64,000 nt of DNA from Chryseobacterium sp. ISL-80 (GTDB lineage: Bacteria; Bacillota; Bacilli; Bacillales; Cytobacillaceae): the NCBI GenBank assembly GCA_018613055.1, contig JAGGQZ010000013.1:248001-312000 (forward strand), in the 5' to 3' direction. The stretch's first letter is position 1. Each line of letters begins with the position of its first letter. Both the position numbers and the translations under genes were made by a program. Under the pieces are notes generated by a model. That model was not told where the DNA came from, ran no database searches, and saw only the letters and a program-made list of their open reading frames with translations. This document shows positions 35,509 through 45,359 of this stretch, piece after piece.

Positions 35509-36629
35509 AGGCGGTTATTGTAAATTGCTTTGATACCTATGAAGATAGGATAAATTTATTATATGAATTCTTTAAAAATACAGGTCACGATATAACTGTC
35601 ATCCAATCAGATTTTAGGCATTTTAAAAAGATTCATCGTACTGATATAAAGACGGACTTTGTTTTTGTTAAATCTAAACCCTATTTTAAAAATTTGTCGA
35701 TAGCACGTTTATCTTCACATTACTTTTTTGCAAAACAGGCTTTTAAAATTGTAGAGGATATAAACCCGGACTTATTATATGTAATTATTCCTCCTAATTC
35801 ACTAGCTAAATTCGCATCTCAGTATAAGAGAAAAAATAAAAAAGTGAAATTAATCTTCGATTTAATCGATCTTTGGCCAGAAACCATCCCGCTTGGAAAA
35901 GTTAAAAGTATGCCACCGTTTACATTTTGGGGGATGATGAGAGACAAAAGCATCAAATTTGCAGATATTATTATAACTGAATGTAATTTATATCAAGCAG
36001 TCTTAGAAAATGTCCTTAAGGGTTCAAAAACGAAAACAGTTTATTTAGCAAAAAGGGATATTAATGTAGTTAGTTCTCCATCGCTCACAAAAGATGAGAT
36101 GAATCTTTGTTATTTAGGGTCTATAAATAACATTATTGATATCCCAAAAATTAAAGAAATTGTGGAGTCATTTAGTAAATACAAGTCAACGACCCTGCAC
36201 ATAATTGGTGATGGAGAAAGCAAAGGATCGTTGATAGAGGAAGTAAAGAAGGCAGGCGCTAAAGTAGAATATCATGGGAAAATTTATGATCCTCAACAGA
36301 AACAGAACATTTTCGACAAATGTCATTTTGGATTAAATATAATGAAAGATACTGTATGTGTTGGACTTACAATGAAATCTATAGATTATTTCCAACATGG
36401 TTTACCTATTATTAATAATATAAAGGCGGATACTACAGAAATTGTAAAACAGCATAAAGTTGGAGTAAATCTCTCTGAAATAAATCTTAATGAACTGGCC
36501 AATGAGGTTTCAAATATGGATTTAGAAGAATATTATGAAATGAGGAGAAATGCTACAAAAGTCTTCGATGAATTATTTTCTAAGAGAGCTTTCGAAGGAA
36601 AAATAAATTTATTACTTGAACAATTATAA
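35505..36629 (+). CDS. glycosyltransferase, GT4-like (GT-B fold)
   Basis: A 374-residue GT-B glycosyltransferase of the polysaccharide cluster. It has an N-terminal acceptor domain (about 1-165) with DLIDLWPE, and a C-terminal nucleotide-sugar domain with CYLGSIN, LHIIGDGESKGSL and a degenerate EX7E region near GLTMKSIDYFQHGLPIINN. It starts inside the stop of the preceding gene. It probably adds the second sugar of the repeat unit, because such enzymes often sit next to the initiating transferase. Donor sugar and linkage are unknown. Confidence 0.83.
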   Translation: MKAVIVNCFDTYEDRINLLYEFFKNTGHDITVIQSDFRHFKKIHRTDIKTDFVFVKSKPYFKNLSIARLSSHYFFAKQAFKIVEDINPDLLYVIIPPNSLAKFASQYKRKNKKVKLIFDLIDLWPETIPLGKVKSMPPFTFWGMMRDKSIKFADIIITECNLYQAVLENVLKGSKTKTVYLAKRDINVVSSPSLTKDEMNLCYLGSINNIIDIPKIKEIVESFSKYKSTTLHIIGDGESKGSLIEEVKKAGAKVEYHGKIYDPQQKQNIFDKCHFGLNIMKDTVCVGLTMKSIDYFQHGLPIINNIKADTTEIVKQHKVGVNLSEINLNELANEVSNMDLEEYYEMRRNATKVFDELFSKRAFEGKINLLLEQL

Positions 36630-36695
36630 TTGGGTTTGGAAAAGCGCAATGAATATAACGAAAAAAATAATTAACGATGAAAAGATGGATTAAAT

Positions 36696-37709
36696 ATGTT
36701 GAATGAAAATAAGATGCCCTTTTTAAGTATTATAGTCCCTGTTTATCAAGTAGAAAAATATCTGTCAAGGTGTATCAATTCCATCATAAACCAGGATTAT
36801 GATGATTTTGAGCTTATACTGGTAAACGATGGCTCACCAGATTCCTCAGGTATTATTTGCGATAGTTATGCAAAGTTAGATAAAAGAATACGAGTTATTC
36901 ACAAAAAAAATGGTGGACTGGGTTCGGCTAGAAATGCAGGCCTAAAGGTTGCCAAAGGTATGTATGTAGGCTTTGTTGATAGTGATGACTGGATTACTCC
37001 TGATATGTATACCTTTTTAATTGAAATTGCCAAAACTTATAATGCCGATATAGTAGCATCTTCATATATATTAACAAAGGGATCAACTGATATAAATCAA
37101 ATTAACCATTCCATTAAATGTTTTGTAGGGGAAGAGAAACTTAAATATTATCTTGAATCTGGTATGAAACACAGAGTTGCAGATTATTCAGTATGCAATA
37201 AGATATATAACCTTAGATTGTTTCAAGGTATAAAGTTTCCGGAAGGTCAATTTTATGAAGATGTTGCTACTAATTACAAATTAATAAAATCTGCTAATAA
37301 ATTTATTAAAAGTGATAAAATAACATATTTTTATTTCCAAGATAGCAGTAGTATTACTAGAAATGGTTTTAAAAAACAAGATCATGACCTATTATTAGTG
37401 AGTAAGGAATTAGTTGCACTTGTACAAGAAGAAGCTAATAACCGTTTAATTGAGATAGCAAGAATGAAAGAAGCTAGAGCATACTTCTCGATGCTTTCCA
37501 AAATTGTAGTATATGGCTTCCAAGATAATGTTGAAGATAGTAAAGAAATTACAAAGTGGCTTACAAAAAATTTAAGGGAAAATTATATTCTACTTTTAAA
37601 ATCTCCTATGCCTTTGAATAGAAAGATAATAATGACATTATTATGTATAAATAAAAACATAATAAAAATACCATTTAATATCTACCAACAATTGATAAAT
37701 AGAGTATAA
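36696..37709 (+). CDS. glycosyltransferase family 2
   Basis: A 337-residue GT-A glycosyltransferase with the N-terminal motifs SIIVPVYQVEKYLSRCI and LVNDGSPDSS, then KNGGLGSARN and the DSDDW metal-binding site. The C-terminal part is basic and helical, probably membrane-associated. It is a close relative of the genes at 40388 and 41397, with which it shares the same order of motifs. It extends the repeat unit of the exopolysaccharide. The sugar is not predictable. The genes around it are strikingly A+T-rich. Confidence 0.88.
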   Translation: MLNENKMPFLSIIVPVYQVEKYLSRCINSIINQDYDDFELILVNDGSPDSSGIICDSYAKLDKRIRVIHKKNGGLGSARNAGLKVAKGMYVGFVDSDDWITPDMYTFLIEIAKTYNADIVASSYILTKGSTDINQINHSIKCFVGEEKLKYYLESGMKHRVADYSVCNKIYNLRLFQGIKFPEGQFYEDVATNYKLIKSANKFIKSDKITYFYFQDSSSITRNGFKKQDHDLLLVSKELVALVQEEANNRLIEIARMKEARAYFSMLSKIVVYGFQDNVEDSKEITKWLTKNLRENYILLLKSPMPLNRKIIMTLLCINKNIIKIPFNIYQQLINRV

Positions 37710-37794
37710 AAGTAGAGTAACAATTTCGGCTTCCTTAAATAATCCAACTTAATGTTGAGTACAGCAGCTTAAAATAGGGTGGAATCGAATAAAA

Positions 37795-38907
37795 ATGAAA
37801 AGAATATTAGTATCTGGACTATCTACACAATATGGAGGAATTGAATCTATTATTATAAATATTGTAAAACATATTGACAAAAGAAAATATAAATTTGACT
37901 TTGTATTTTCTTCTGAGGATAAATGTAAGTTTGAAAATGTAATAGAAGAACATGGAGGGGAAATTTACAGAGTAACACCTTGGGGAAAAAACCCAATAAA
38001 GTATACTCGCGATTTAAAATCAATATTTAGTAATAATAGTAATTATGATTTTATATGGGTTAATACTAGTAGTGCAAGTATTATTGCATTACAAAAGTTA
38101 GCTAGTAAATATACTAATGCAAAAATTATAGTTCACTCTCATGGAACTTCATTTGAAACAGCAGGATTTTTTAAAAGAAACCTTCTGTTAATGTTGCACA
38201 AGTTAAACTATAAAAAATTTATAAAGTTAACTGATTTAAAATTTGCATGTTCTATTGATGCTTCATCATGGCTATTTGGCAAACAAAAAACAAATGGTCA
38301 AAAGGTCCATATTATTAAAAACGCCATTGAATCAAAGAAATATATTTATAATGCCGACATGAGAAATAAATATAGGCAAGAATATGGTTTAGTAAACAAA
38401 TTTGTTATTATTCACGTTGGTAGAATAACAAAGGTAAAAAATCATAGTTTTCTTATTGAAGTATTTAATGAAATTAGCAAGAGGAATTCAAACAGTCTAT
38501 TAATGATTGTCGGGGATGGAGACTTGGAACAAAATACAAGAAATAAAGTTAAAACCTTAAATTTGGAAGACAAGATTATGTTTATGGGTCCACGGGATGA
38601 CATCGCTAATTTATTACAAGCTGCTGATATCTTTGTTTTACCATCATTAAGTGAAGGATTACCTTTGGTAACTATTGAAGCACAAGCTTCGGGTTTAAAA
38701 AGTATTGTTTCGAGTGTGGTACCATTAGAAGCTCAAATAACCGACTTGGTTGAATATTGCACATTAGAACAATCAGCAGAAACATGGGCAAAGAATATTC
38801 TAAAGTCAAAGTCTTATGAAAGACGTGATACAAGTAAAGAAATAGAAAATGCAGGTTTTGATATTAAAAATGTTGTGAAAGAAATTGAAGATTTGTTACT
38901 TAAGTGA
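37795..38907 (+). CDS. glycosyltransferase family 4/1
   Basis: A 370-residue GT-B enzyme. It starts with LVSGLSTQYGGIESI, a typical loop of EpsF/CapH-type transferases. It contains HSHGTSFET in the N-terminal domain and IIHVGRITKVKNH, LMIVGDGDLE and the EX7E-type LPSLSEGLPLVTIEAQASGL in the C-terminal domain. It acts in the cytoplasm at the membrane, adding a sugar to the lipid-linked repeat unit. It is separated by 85 bp from the GT2 gene before it and followed by a 335-bp stretch without a gene. Confidence 0.9.
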   Translation: MKRILVSGLSTQYGGIESIIINIVKHIDKRKYKFDFVFSSEDKCKFENVIEEHGGEIYRVTPWGKNPIKYTRDLKSIFSNNSNYDFIWVNTSSASIIALQKLASKYTNAKIIVHSHGTSFETAGFFKRNLLLMLHKLNYKKFIKLTDLKFACSIDASSWLFGKQKTNGQKVHIIKNAIESKKYIYNADMRNKYRQEYGLVNKFVIIHVGRITKVKNHSFLIEVFNEISKRNSNSLLMIVGDGDLEQNTRNKVKTLNLEDKIMFMGPRDDIANLLQAADIFVLPSLSEGLPLVTIEAQASGLKSIVSSVVPLEAQITDLVEYCTLEQSAETWAKNILKSKSYERRDTSKEIENAGFDIKNVVKEIEDLLLK

Positions 38908-39242
38908 GTGAAGGAAATCCCCAAAAAATGCATTATAAGAATCTTCTTCAAGTTAATGTATGCTGCCTCTGGTATTTACTTATTTAACCGATCATAATGC
39001 TTATCAAAACGATATTTATTGTTATAACCGCTTATTATTTCTTGTTCTAACTGCATTATAAACTTATAACTACAGCAAGTTAAAAGATGTTTATCTAGAT
39101 ATAGCTAAACAATTTAGTGAGTTCTTAATAAAAGTGAAGTGGATTATCCTAGGCATAACAAGATTCCAGGAGATAAAAAAATCATACACTAATTCAATAA
39201 TATCTAATTATGTAATACAGGATATGTATTAGAGGAGACAAA
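38908..39242. other. A+T-rich intergenic stretch without recognised gene
   Basis: 335 bp between two polysaccharide genes. The ten-base TGCATTATAA occurs twice (around 38929 and 39052). No ORF with a ribosome site, terminator hairpin or transposon end is apparent. It may be the remains of a deleted gene, a common sight in exchangeable capsule loci. Confidence 0.4.
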
Positions 39243-40376
39243 ATGGGTTTTTTATTTGTTATTTCAGTAACATATTTGTGTTTTTATTTCACAAAACTAA
39301 TCGTAGGAACTATGTACGAAATTAAATCAAGTAAAATTTTTGATTTTTCATTATCTTTACTAGTCGTAATATCAATAGTAATTATATCAATTAGTATAAA
39401 ACCTGATATTGAATATGATTTGTCACGACATTATGAAATAGTTAATAATATGCGTTATTATGGATATGAATATGAGACTGGATATGAAAGTTTAGTAATT
39501 ATTAAAGTTATATTTTATCTAGTTTCATTATCCCGATATAATGAACTTTTACCTGCTATATCCGTAGCAATTACTTATAGTATCTTTATATATATCACTC
39601 GTAATTTTATTAATAAATATAAAACAAGTAATAAGTTATTCCTTCTTTCGTGGTTAATTAATATTTCAATTTTGCCATTTTTAGTTTCATATTCAGGGGT
39701 AAGGACTTCTATGGCCTTTGCAATTTTTGCATTAGCTTTATATAGAGATATAATACTAAAAAAGAAGAATTTAACAATAATTATTTTATATGTTATTCCA
39801 TTGTTTATTCATCCAGCTAGCGGTATTCTGGTAGGTTTGAGAATACTATATTTTAACAGAAACTTATTCGTTTCGAAATTAAAATATTTACTTTTATTTT
39901 GGAGTTTTTCTAGTTATATACTAATAGACCTGTTGGAATCTATATCAATACCATATATAAGTTATACAGCTCAAAAGTTACAAATCTATTTTCTGAAATT
40001 TGATGGAGATCATAGACTATACTTTGTTAACATGTGTTTCTTTATTTTCTTGTTTATATTATTTAGGTGGATTAATTTAGGGAAAAAGGCAGATTGGTCA
40101 GAAAATATTAATAAATTGATGGAATATATAGAGTTAGTAATATTATTTGCGATTGGAAGTTTTTATATTCCTAGTATAACTGAAAGACTATTATACTTTA
40201 TAGCATTTTTCGCATTCCCAATAATCTATTTATCTGTAAACAATTCAAGGACAAGATTGAAATTAATGGTTATAATAATATTTTCTTTGTTTATAGTAGG
40301 ATATATAACCTATCAATATATACAAGTTTCCTCACATAATATCTATATTTCATTTGATTTCTTAAGAATGAATTAA
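39243..40376 (+). CDS. EpsG/Wzy-type polysaccharide polymerase
   Basis: A 377-residue integral membrane protein with ten or more predicted helices. The central SYSGVRTSMAFAIFALALY segment is characteristic of the EpsG family of Wzy-like polymerases, and IKPDIEYDLSRHYE in a first loop also fits. It joins lipid-linked repeat units on the outer membrane face. GAGGAG precedes the ATG. It lies amid glycosyltransferases and before the Wzx-type flippase, so the cluster contains a full Wzx/Wzy system. Confidence 0.85.
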   Translation: MGFLFVISVTYLCFYFTKLIVGTMYEIKSSKIFDFSLSLLVVISIVIISISIKPDIEYDLSRHYEIVNNMRYYGYEYETGYESLVIIKVIFYLVSLSRYNELLPAISVAITYSIFIYITRNFINKYKTSNKLFLLSWLINISILPFLVSYSGVRTSMAFAIFALALYRDIILKKKNLTIIILYVIPLFIHPASGILVGLRILYFNRNLFVSKLKYLLLFWSFSSYILIDLLESISIPYISYTAQKLQIYFLKFDGDHRLYFVNMCFFIFLFILFRWINLGKKADWSENINKLMEYIELVILFAIGSFYIPSITERLLYFIAFFAFPIIYLSVNNSRTRLKLMVIIIFSLFIVGYITYQYIQVSSHNIYISFDFLRMN

Positions 40377-40387
40377 GGAGAGAAAAG

Positions 40388-41395
40388 ATGATAAGTGTTA
40401 TTGTTCCAGTATATAATGTGGAAAAATTTCTACCAAGGTGCATAGAAAGTATTCTAAATCAAACGTATAATGATCTAGAATTAATACTTGTAAACGATGG
40501 TTCACCTGATAACTGTGCTGAAATTTGCAATCAATATGAGAAACAAGATGCCAGAATACGGGTTATTCATAAAAAGAATGGAGGTGTATCATCCGCAAGA
40601 AACTCAGGTATCGAGGCCGCAACCGGAGAATTTATTTTGTTTGTTGATAGCGATGATTATTTAGATCTTAATATGTGTGAGGTCTTAATGCATAATCAAG
40701 AACAAACTAATTGTGATATTGTAATTTGTGGATATAAGTCTGTCGATGCCAACCACGAATTTGATTACAACTTAGGAATCGAATATAAAGGTAATTTAAT
40801 TGAAATGGGGCATAGATTTAGTGAGTTATTAGAAAAAAGTCTATTGAATGTTCCTTGGAATAAACTTATAAGGAAAAGTTTGATAAAAGTAAAGTTTGAT
40901 ACTGAAATGGATATGGGTGAAGATTTGGTATTTAACTTAAGTTATCTTGAAAATGTAGAGTATATCTGTTCAATAAAAGACGCATTATACAATTATTATA
41001 ACAACCAAAATTCTGCTACTAATAATAAAAGGTATATACCGATAAATATTACTGAAGATTTTTATAGAAATATTAAAAACTTTTGTGATAAATCGGTGCG
41101 GCAATACGAAATAAAACCCATTTATATGGAATTTATGGACAGTCTTTTTTCAACTGTACAATATATTTCCGAAAGAGAGAGAAATTATAATAAAAAGAAA
41201 CGATTATTGTCAGATTGCTTTAACAATGAATTCTTACAGGAAATTTATTCAGTTGGGTCATTTTATAGAAATTACGAAAAAAAATTTGTATGTGGCTTAT
41301 TAATAAAGTTTAAATTTTATAATTTAATTCTATTTTATTTTCTAAATAGAAAATTAATAAAGAGATTCGTAAATATTAATTGGAGAACTAGTTAA
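40388..41395 (+). CDS. glycosyltransferase family 2
   Basis: A 335-residue GT-A enzyme, 11 bp after the polymerase gene. Motifs in order are VIVPVYNVEKFLPRC, LVNDGSPDNC, KKNGGVSSARNSG and DSDDY, then MDMGEDLVF in the C-terminal part of the GT-A fold. It is closely similar in layout to the following gene and to the one at 36696; the three are probably paralogues within the locus. It adds one sugar to the repeat unit, donor unknown. Confidence 0.88.
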   Translation: MISVIVPVYNVEKFLPRCIESILNQTYNDLELILVNDGSPDNCAEICNQYEKQDARIRVIHKKNGGVSSARNSGIEAATGEFILFVDSDDYLDLNMCEVLMHNQEQTNCDIVICGYKSVDANHEFDYNLGIEYKGNLIEMGHRFSELLEKSLLNVPWNKLIRKSLIKVKFDTEMDMGEDLVFNLSYLENVEYICSIKDALYNYYNNQNSATNNKRYIPINITEDFYRNIKNFCDKSVRQYEIKPIYMEFMDSLFSTVQYISERERNYNKKKRLLSDCFNNEFLQEIYSVGSFYRNYEKKFVCGLLIKFKFYNLILFYFLNRKLIKRFVNINWRTS

Positions 41396-41396
41396 T

Positions 41397-42368
41397 ATGA
41401 TCACTATTATTATTCCAATATATAATTCGCAGCGATATCTTGATAAATGTTTGGATAGTGTAATTAATCAATCTTTTAGTGACATTGAAATAATTTTAGT
41501 TAATGATGGGTCATCCGATGAGAGTGGTAAGATTTGCGATGAGTACAAACAAAAGGATTCCAGAATTAAGGTTATACACAAAGAAAATGGCGGAGTGTCT
41601 TCAGCAAGAAACGTTGGATTAAAAATGGCAACTGGAGATTTTATTGGTTTTGTTGATAGTGATGACTATATAAATAAGGAAATGTTTAAAGTATTATTTA
41701 ATGATATTAAAGAAAACGATTGTGATGTGTCAATTTGTAATTGGTACTACGAGATTGATGGAGAACTTAGACTAGATAAGACAATGTTAAAAGACTATAA
41801 GGTCTTAAATAATATATCAGCTATAGAGGAACTATTAAAAGACTCGTTTAAAGGCTTTTTATGTAATAAATTATTTAAAAAAGAATTATTCTCAAATGTT
41901 AAGTTTGAGCATGATCTTACAATGTGTGAGGATTATTTGGCTGTTTACCAAGTACTGAAAAGAGCAAAGCGTGTTAGTATAAATCCTACTCCACTATATT
42001 TTTATGTAATGAATACTGATAGTGCAACCTTTAATGCAAACAATAATTTTAATTATAAAAATCACAAAAGTTCTGAGAAAGTATTTAGATTAATTCATGA
42101 AGATATTCTCCATAATTATTTTCACTTGCGAAAATTAGCACAATTTGCTGTTGCAAGGAACTCAGTAATAACTGTTTGTGAAATTTGCCGAAGTAATATA
42201 GATGATAAGGGTTTGCTTAAGTCTCATAAAAATATAATAATGGTTAATATATATTCACTATTATCAGGAAATAAAAGTAATATTAAAATTAAAATATATG
42301 GATTGTTTATTGCTTTCTCAGCAAATTTATTTAAATGTATATATAAGAACTTGAGAAGATATTTATAA
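41397..42368 (+). CDS. glycosyltransferase family 2
   Basis: A 323-residue GT-A enzyme beginning one base after the stop of the previous gene. It has IIIPIYNSQRYLDKC, LVNDGSSDESG, KENGGVSSARNVG and DSDDY, plus CEDYLAVY. The C-terminal 100 residues are basic with a hydrophobic stretch near the end, suggesting membrane attachment. It is the third GT2 of the cluster. A 208-bp spacer with no terminator precedes the flippase gene. Confidence 0.88.
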   Translation: MITIIIPIYNSQRYLDKCLDSVINQSFSDIEIILVNDGSSDESGKICDEYKQKDSRIKVIHKENGGVSSARNVGLKMATGDFIGFVDSDDYINKEMFKVLFNDIKENDCDVSICNWYYEIDGELRLDKTMLKDYKVLNNISAIEELLKDSFKGFLCNKLFKKELFSNVKFEHDLTMCEDYLAVYQVLKRAKRVSINPTPLYFYVMNTDSATFNANNNFNYKNHKSSEKVFRLIHEDILHNYFHLRKLAQFAVARNSVITVCEICRSNIDDKGLLKSHKNIIMVNIYSLLSGNKSNIKIKIYGLFIAFSANLFKCIYKNLRRYL

Positions 42369-42576
42369 AATTTAATCGTCTTTGTTCTTTTAGGTAAAGT
42401 TATTTGTAGTTGTAATATTCTAAAACAGAAAAGCTGTGGTTGTGGAAAAAATATAAATAGTTTAAAGGGCATTTAATAATTTCAGTAGAGTAATAATATA
42501 TGACTTAGTCAAAGGAAGAAGTATAAATAATGAAATTAGTTGTTTTACAAAATAGAAATACTAAGGAACTTATAGC

Positions 42577-44094
42577 ATGAATCAGATTCGCATTGGTGCA
42601 TTACTATCTTATATTTCAATATTTTTGACATTTATTGTGGGTTTTATTTATACCCCAATTTTAATAAGAATACTAGGACAGACTGATTATGGAATTTATT
42701 CCCTTATATTAGCATTTGCTTCTTATTTGAGTTTAATGGATATGGGTGTAGGAAATGCAATTGTACGGTATATTGCACGGAATAGAGTATTAGGTGATTC
42801 AAATAAAGAATCAGATTTAATCGGACACTTTTTAAAGTTCTTTCTAGTAATCAGCTTATTTACTATTGTTGTTGGGGTGCTTATTTGTATAAATGCTCCC
42901 TTCTTTTTTCAAAATAGTTTAGAAACACCAGATATAAAGACAGCGCAGATAATGATTATTATTTTAACAATTAATTTCGCATTGTCTTTTCCGTTAAATG
43001 TTTATAGTTCTGTTTTACAAGCATATGAGCGTTTTATATTTTTAAAATTATTTTCGATTATTAGAATAGTGATAGTTCCTATTGTGACATTAATTTCACT
43101 TACTATTGGTTATCGTTTAATTGCTATGACGGTAATATCTTCCTCTGTGAATATTATTATCTTAATAATCGGGTACCTATATTGTAAAAAGGTAATTGGT
43201 ATAAAGGTTACATACTCTCCAATTAACCTGAATTATAAAAAAGAAATATACTCATATGCCTTATTAATATTTTTAACAGCTATTGCTGATAAAATTTACT
43301 GGCAGACTGATCAAATTTTACTTGGGATATTAAAAAATCCCGAAAGTGTTGCAATATATGCAGTTGCTATACAATTTATTTTTATTTTTATTTCATTATC
43401 AGGAGCATTAAGTACTTTGTTTTTACCCCAAATAACTAAATTAGTTACAGAGGAAAATCACATATCAAGGTTAGATGAACTATTTATAAAAATTAGTAAA
43501 TATCAATTTTTTATCCTAGCCTTAGTATTTAGTGGTTTTTTTCTATTTGGTCAAGATTTTATAATTTTGTGGGCTGGCCAAACTTTTGAACAAGCATATA
43601 TTATTGTGATTATTTTAATGATTCCTTTTTTCTTTGATTTAGTCCAAAATACAGGACTTGTTATTTTACAGGCAAAAGGACTCTATTTATTTAGAACAAT
43701 TTCGTTAATTGTTTGTTCTATATTAAATATTGTAATATCGATTCCAATTATTAATCTGTACGGAAGTATAGGTACAGCCATTGTGACATCCCTATTTGTG
43801 GCAATAGGCAATGTAATTTTATTGAATGTTTACTATCACTATAAAGTTGGTCTAAATATAAAATTATATTGGAAAAATATTATTTCTATCACTGTTCCTA
43901 TATTACTATTGGTTACTTTCATTTATATAATAATATTCAATCAAAGAATGCAAATAATGGAGCTAATTATTTGGATAGTTCTTTATACTGTTTTATATAC
44001 CGCTGTAATCTACTTTTTTTGTTTCAGTACAACTGAAAAACGAGCTCTTAAAAGAACGTTAAGTAATATTATATCTATTGTTATTAAAATTTAA
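42577..44094 (+). CDS. Wzx-type oligosaccharide flippase
   Basis: A 505-residue membrane protein with about 14 helices, of the MOP superfamily (polysaccharide flippase). The N-terminal YISIFLTFIVGFIYTPILIRILG and DYGIYSL segments and the central YWQTDQILLG are typical. It turns the lipid-linked repeat unit to the outer face for the polymerase. The likely ATG at 42577 has no strong ribosome site, only AAGGAA at a distance, so expression may be low. This is usual for flippase genes. Confidence 0.9.
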   Translation: MNQIRIGALLSYISIFLTFIVGFIYTPILIRILGQTDYGIYSLILAFASYLSLMDMGVGNAIVRYIARNRVLGDSNKESDLIGHFLKFFLVISLFTIVVGVLICINAPFFFQNSLETPDIKTAQIMIIILTINFALSFPLNVYSSVLQAYERFIFLKLFSIIRIVIVPIVTLISLTIGYRLIAMTVISSSVNIIILIIGYLYCKKVIGIKVTYSPINLNYKKEIYSYALLIFLTAIADKIYWQTDQILLGILKNPESVAIYAVAIQFIFIFISLSGALSTLFLPQITKLVTEENHISRLDELFIKISKYQFFILALVFSGFFLFGQDFIILWAGQTFEQAYIIVIILMIPFFFDLVQNTGLVILQAKGLYLFRTISLIVCSILNIVISIPIINLYGSIGTAIVTSLFVAIGNVILLNVYYHYKVGLNIKLYWKNIISITVPILLLVTFIYIIIFNQRMQIMELIIWIVLYTVLYTAVIYFFCFSTTEKRALKRTLSNIISIVIKI

Positions 44095-44223
44095 AGTTCA
44101 TAATAGCAACTTAATGGTAAGGAAATTGTTATTTATATATCTGATAACCAACTACCCCCCCTATACTTTCTTATTTCAGAGATAATAGGAAAAGTATTAT
44201 AACCGGAAAGGAGTTTTAAATTA

Positions 44224-45216
44224 GTGAATATATTAGTTACTGGAGGAGCTGGTTATATTGGCTCTCATACCTGTGTTGCTTTATTAGAGGCAGGGCATTC
44301 CGTAATAATTGCTGATAATCTTTGTAATAGTAAAGTTGAAACTATTGAAAGGATTATGCATATTGCCAAAAAAGAAGTGACTTTCTACAAGATTGATGTA
44401 ACCGATTTAAAGGCTGTCGATGATATTTTTAAAAATCATATAATAGATGGTGTCATTCACTTTGCCGGCCATAAAGCTGTTGGAGAGTCAGTGGATAAGC
44501 CGCAAGATTACTATTACAACAATCTAGTAAGTACCATGGTACTTACTAGGGCTTGTCTTAAATATAATGTTTATAAATTTATATTTAGTTCATCAGCAAC
44601 GGTCTATGGAGATAATAAAGTGCCTTTTGAAGAGACGATGGAGCTTCTGCCGACGAGTAATCCATACGGTGAAACAAAGGCCATGAGTGAGCGTATTTTA
44701 ACTGATATAACTAATGCTTACCCTGCCTTCTCCATATCACTACTTAGATATTTTAATCCAGTTGGAGCTCATGAGAGTGGGTTAATCGGTGAAGCCCCTA
44801 ATGGAATACCAAATAACCTTATGCCATATGTAACTCAAGTGGCAAGAGGTAAACTTGAGAAGTTGCGTGTGTTTGGAAACGATTATCGAACGATAGATGG
44901 CACAGGAGTACGAGATTATATTCATGTAGTGGATTTAGCTGAGGGTCATGTTGCGGCATTAGAAAATCTGACTGCAGGGGTTCATATTTATAATTTGGGA
45001 ACCGGAAAAGGGACTAGTGTATTGGAATTAGTGAAAGCGTTTGAAGAAGCTAATGAGATTGAAATCCCTTATGAAATTGTTGAACGAAGACCTGGGGATA
45101 TTGCTGAGTGCTATGCTGATGCTTTAAAAGCAAAGCGGGAACTAGGCTGGACAGCTAGACGAGACATTATTACAATGTGCCGGGATGCCTGGCAGTTCGA
45201 GAAAAATTATAAGTAA
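44224..45216 (+). CDS. galE: UDP-glucose 4-epimerase
   Basis: A 330-residue SDR enzyme that interconverts UDP-glucose and UDP-galactose. It contains VTGGAGYIGSHT, HFAGHKAVGES, SSSATVYG, NPYGETK (the YxxxK pair) and RYFNPVGAH, all hallmarks of GalE. The GTG start follows GGAG at somewhat long spacing. It ends the polysaccharide block. With galU upstream it makes UDP-galactose available to the cluster's transferases. The base composition returns toward that of the core genes. Confidence 0.95.
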   Translation: MNILVTGGAGYIGSHTCVALLEAGHSVIIADNLCNSKVETIERIMHIAKKEVTFYKIDVTDLKAVDDIFKNHIIDGVIHFAGHKAVGESVDKPQDYYYNNLVSTMVLTRACLKYNVYKFIFSSSATVYGDNKVPFEETMELLPTSNPYGETKAMSERILTDITNAYPAFSISLLRYFNPVGAHESGLIGEAPNGIPNNLMPYVTQVARGKLEKLRVFGNDYRTIDGTGVRDYIHVVDLAEGHVAALENLTAGVHIYNLGTGKGTSVLELVKAFEEANEIEIPYEIVERRPGDIAECYADALKAKRELGWTARRDIITMCRDAWQFEKNYK

Positions 45217-45318
45217 TGACTATAAAGCACAAGGATTATGGTACAATTATCCAGCGAGAGTGTTTTTCGGCTAGCGTGATGCCAATCATAAAAAATTCTT
45301 ACAGCTTTATAAGGATTA

Positions 45319-45352
45319 AAAAGCCCTTTTGAAGGATTCAAAAGGGCTTTAA
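45319..45352. terminator. convergent bidirectional terminator
   Basis: AAAGCCCTTTTGAA / TTCAAAAGGGCTTT stem between galE and the minus-strand LCP gene. It has A/T-rich runs on both sides and works for either direction. Confidence 0.88.
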
Positions 45353-45359
45353 ATTAATA

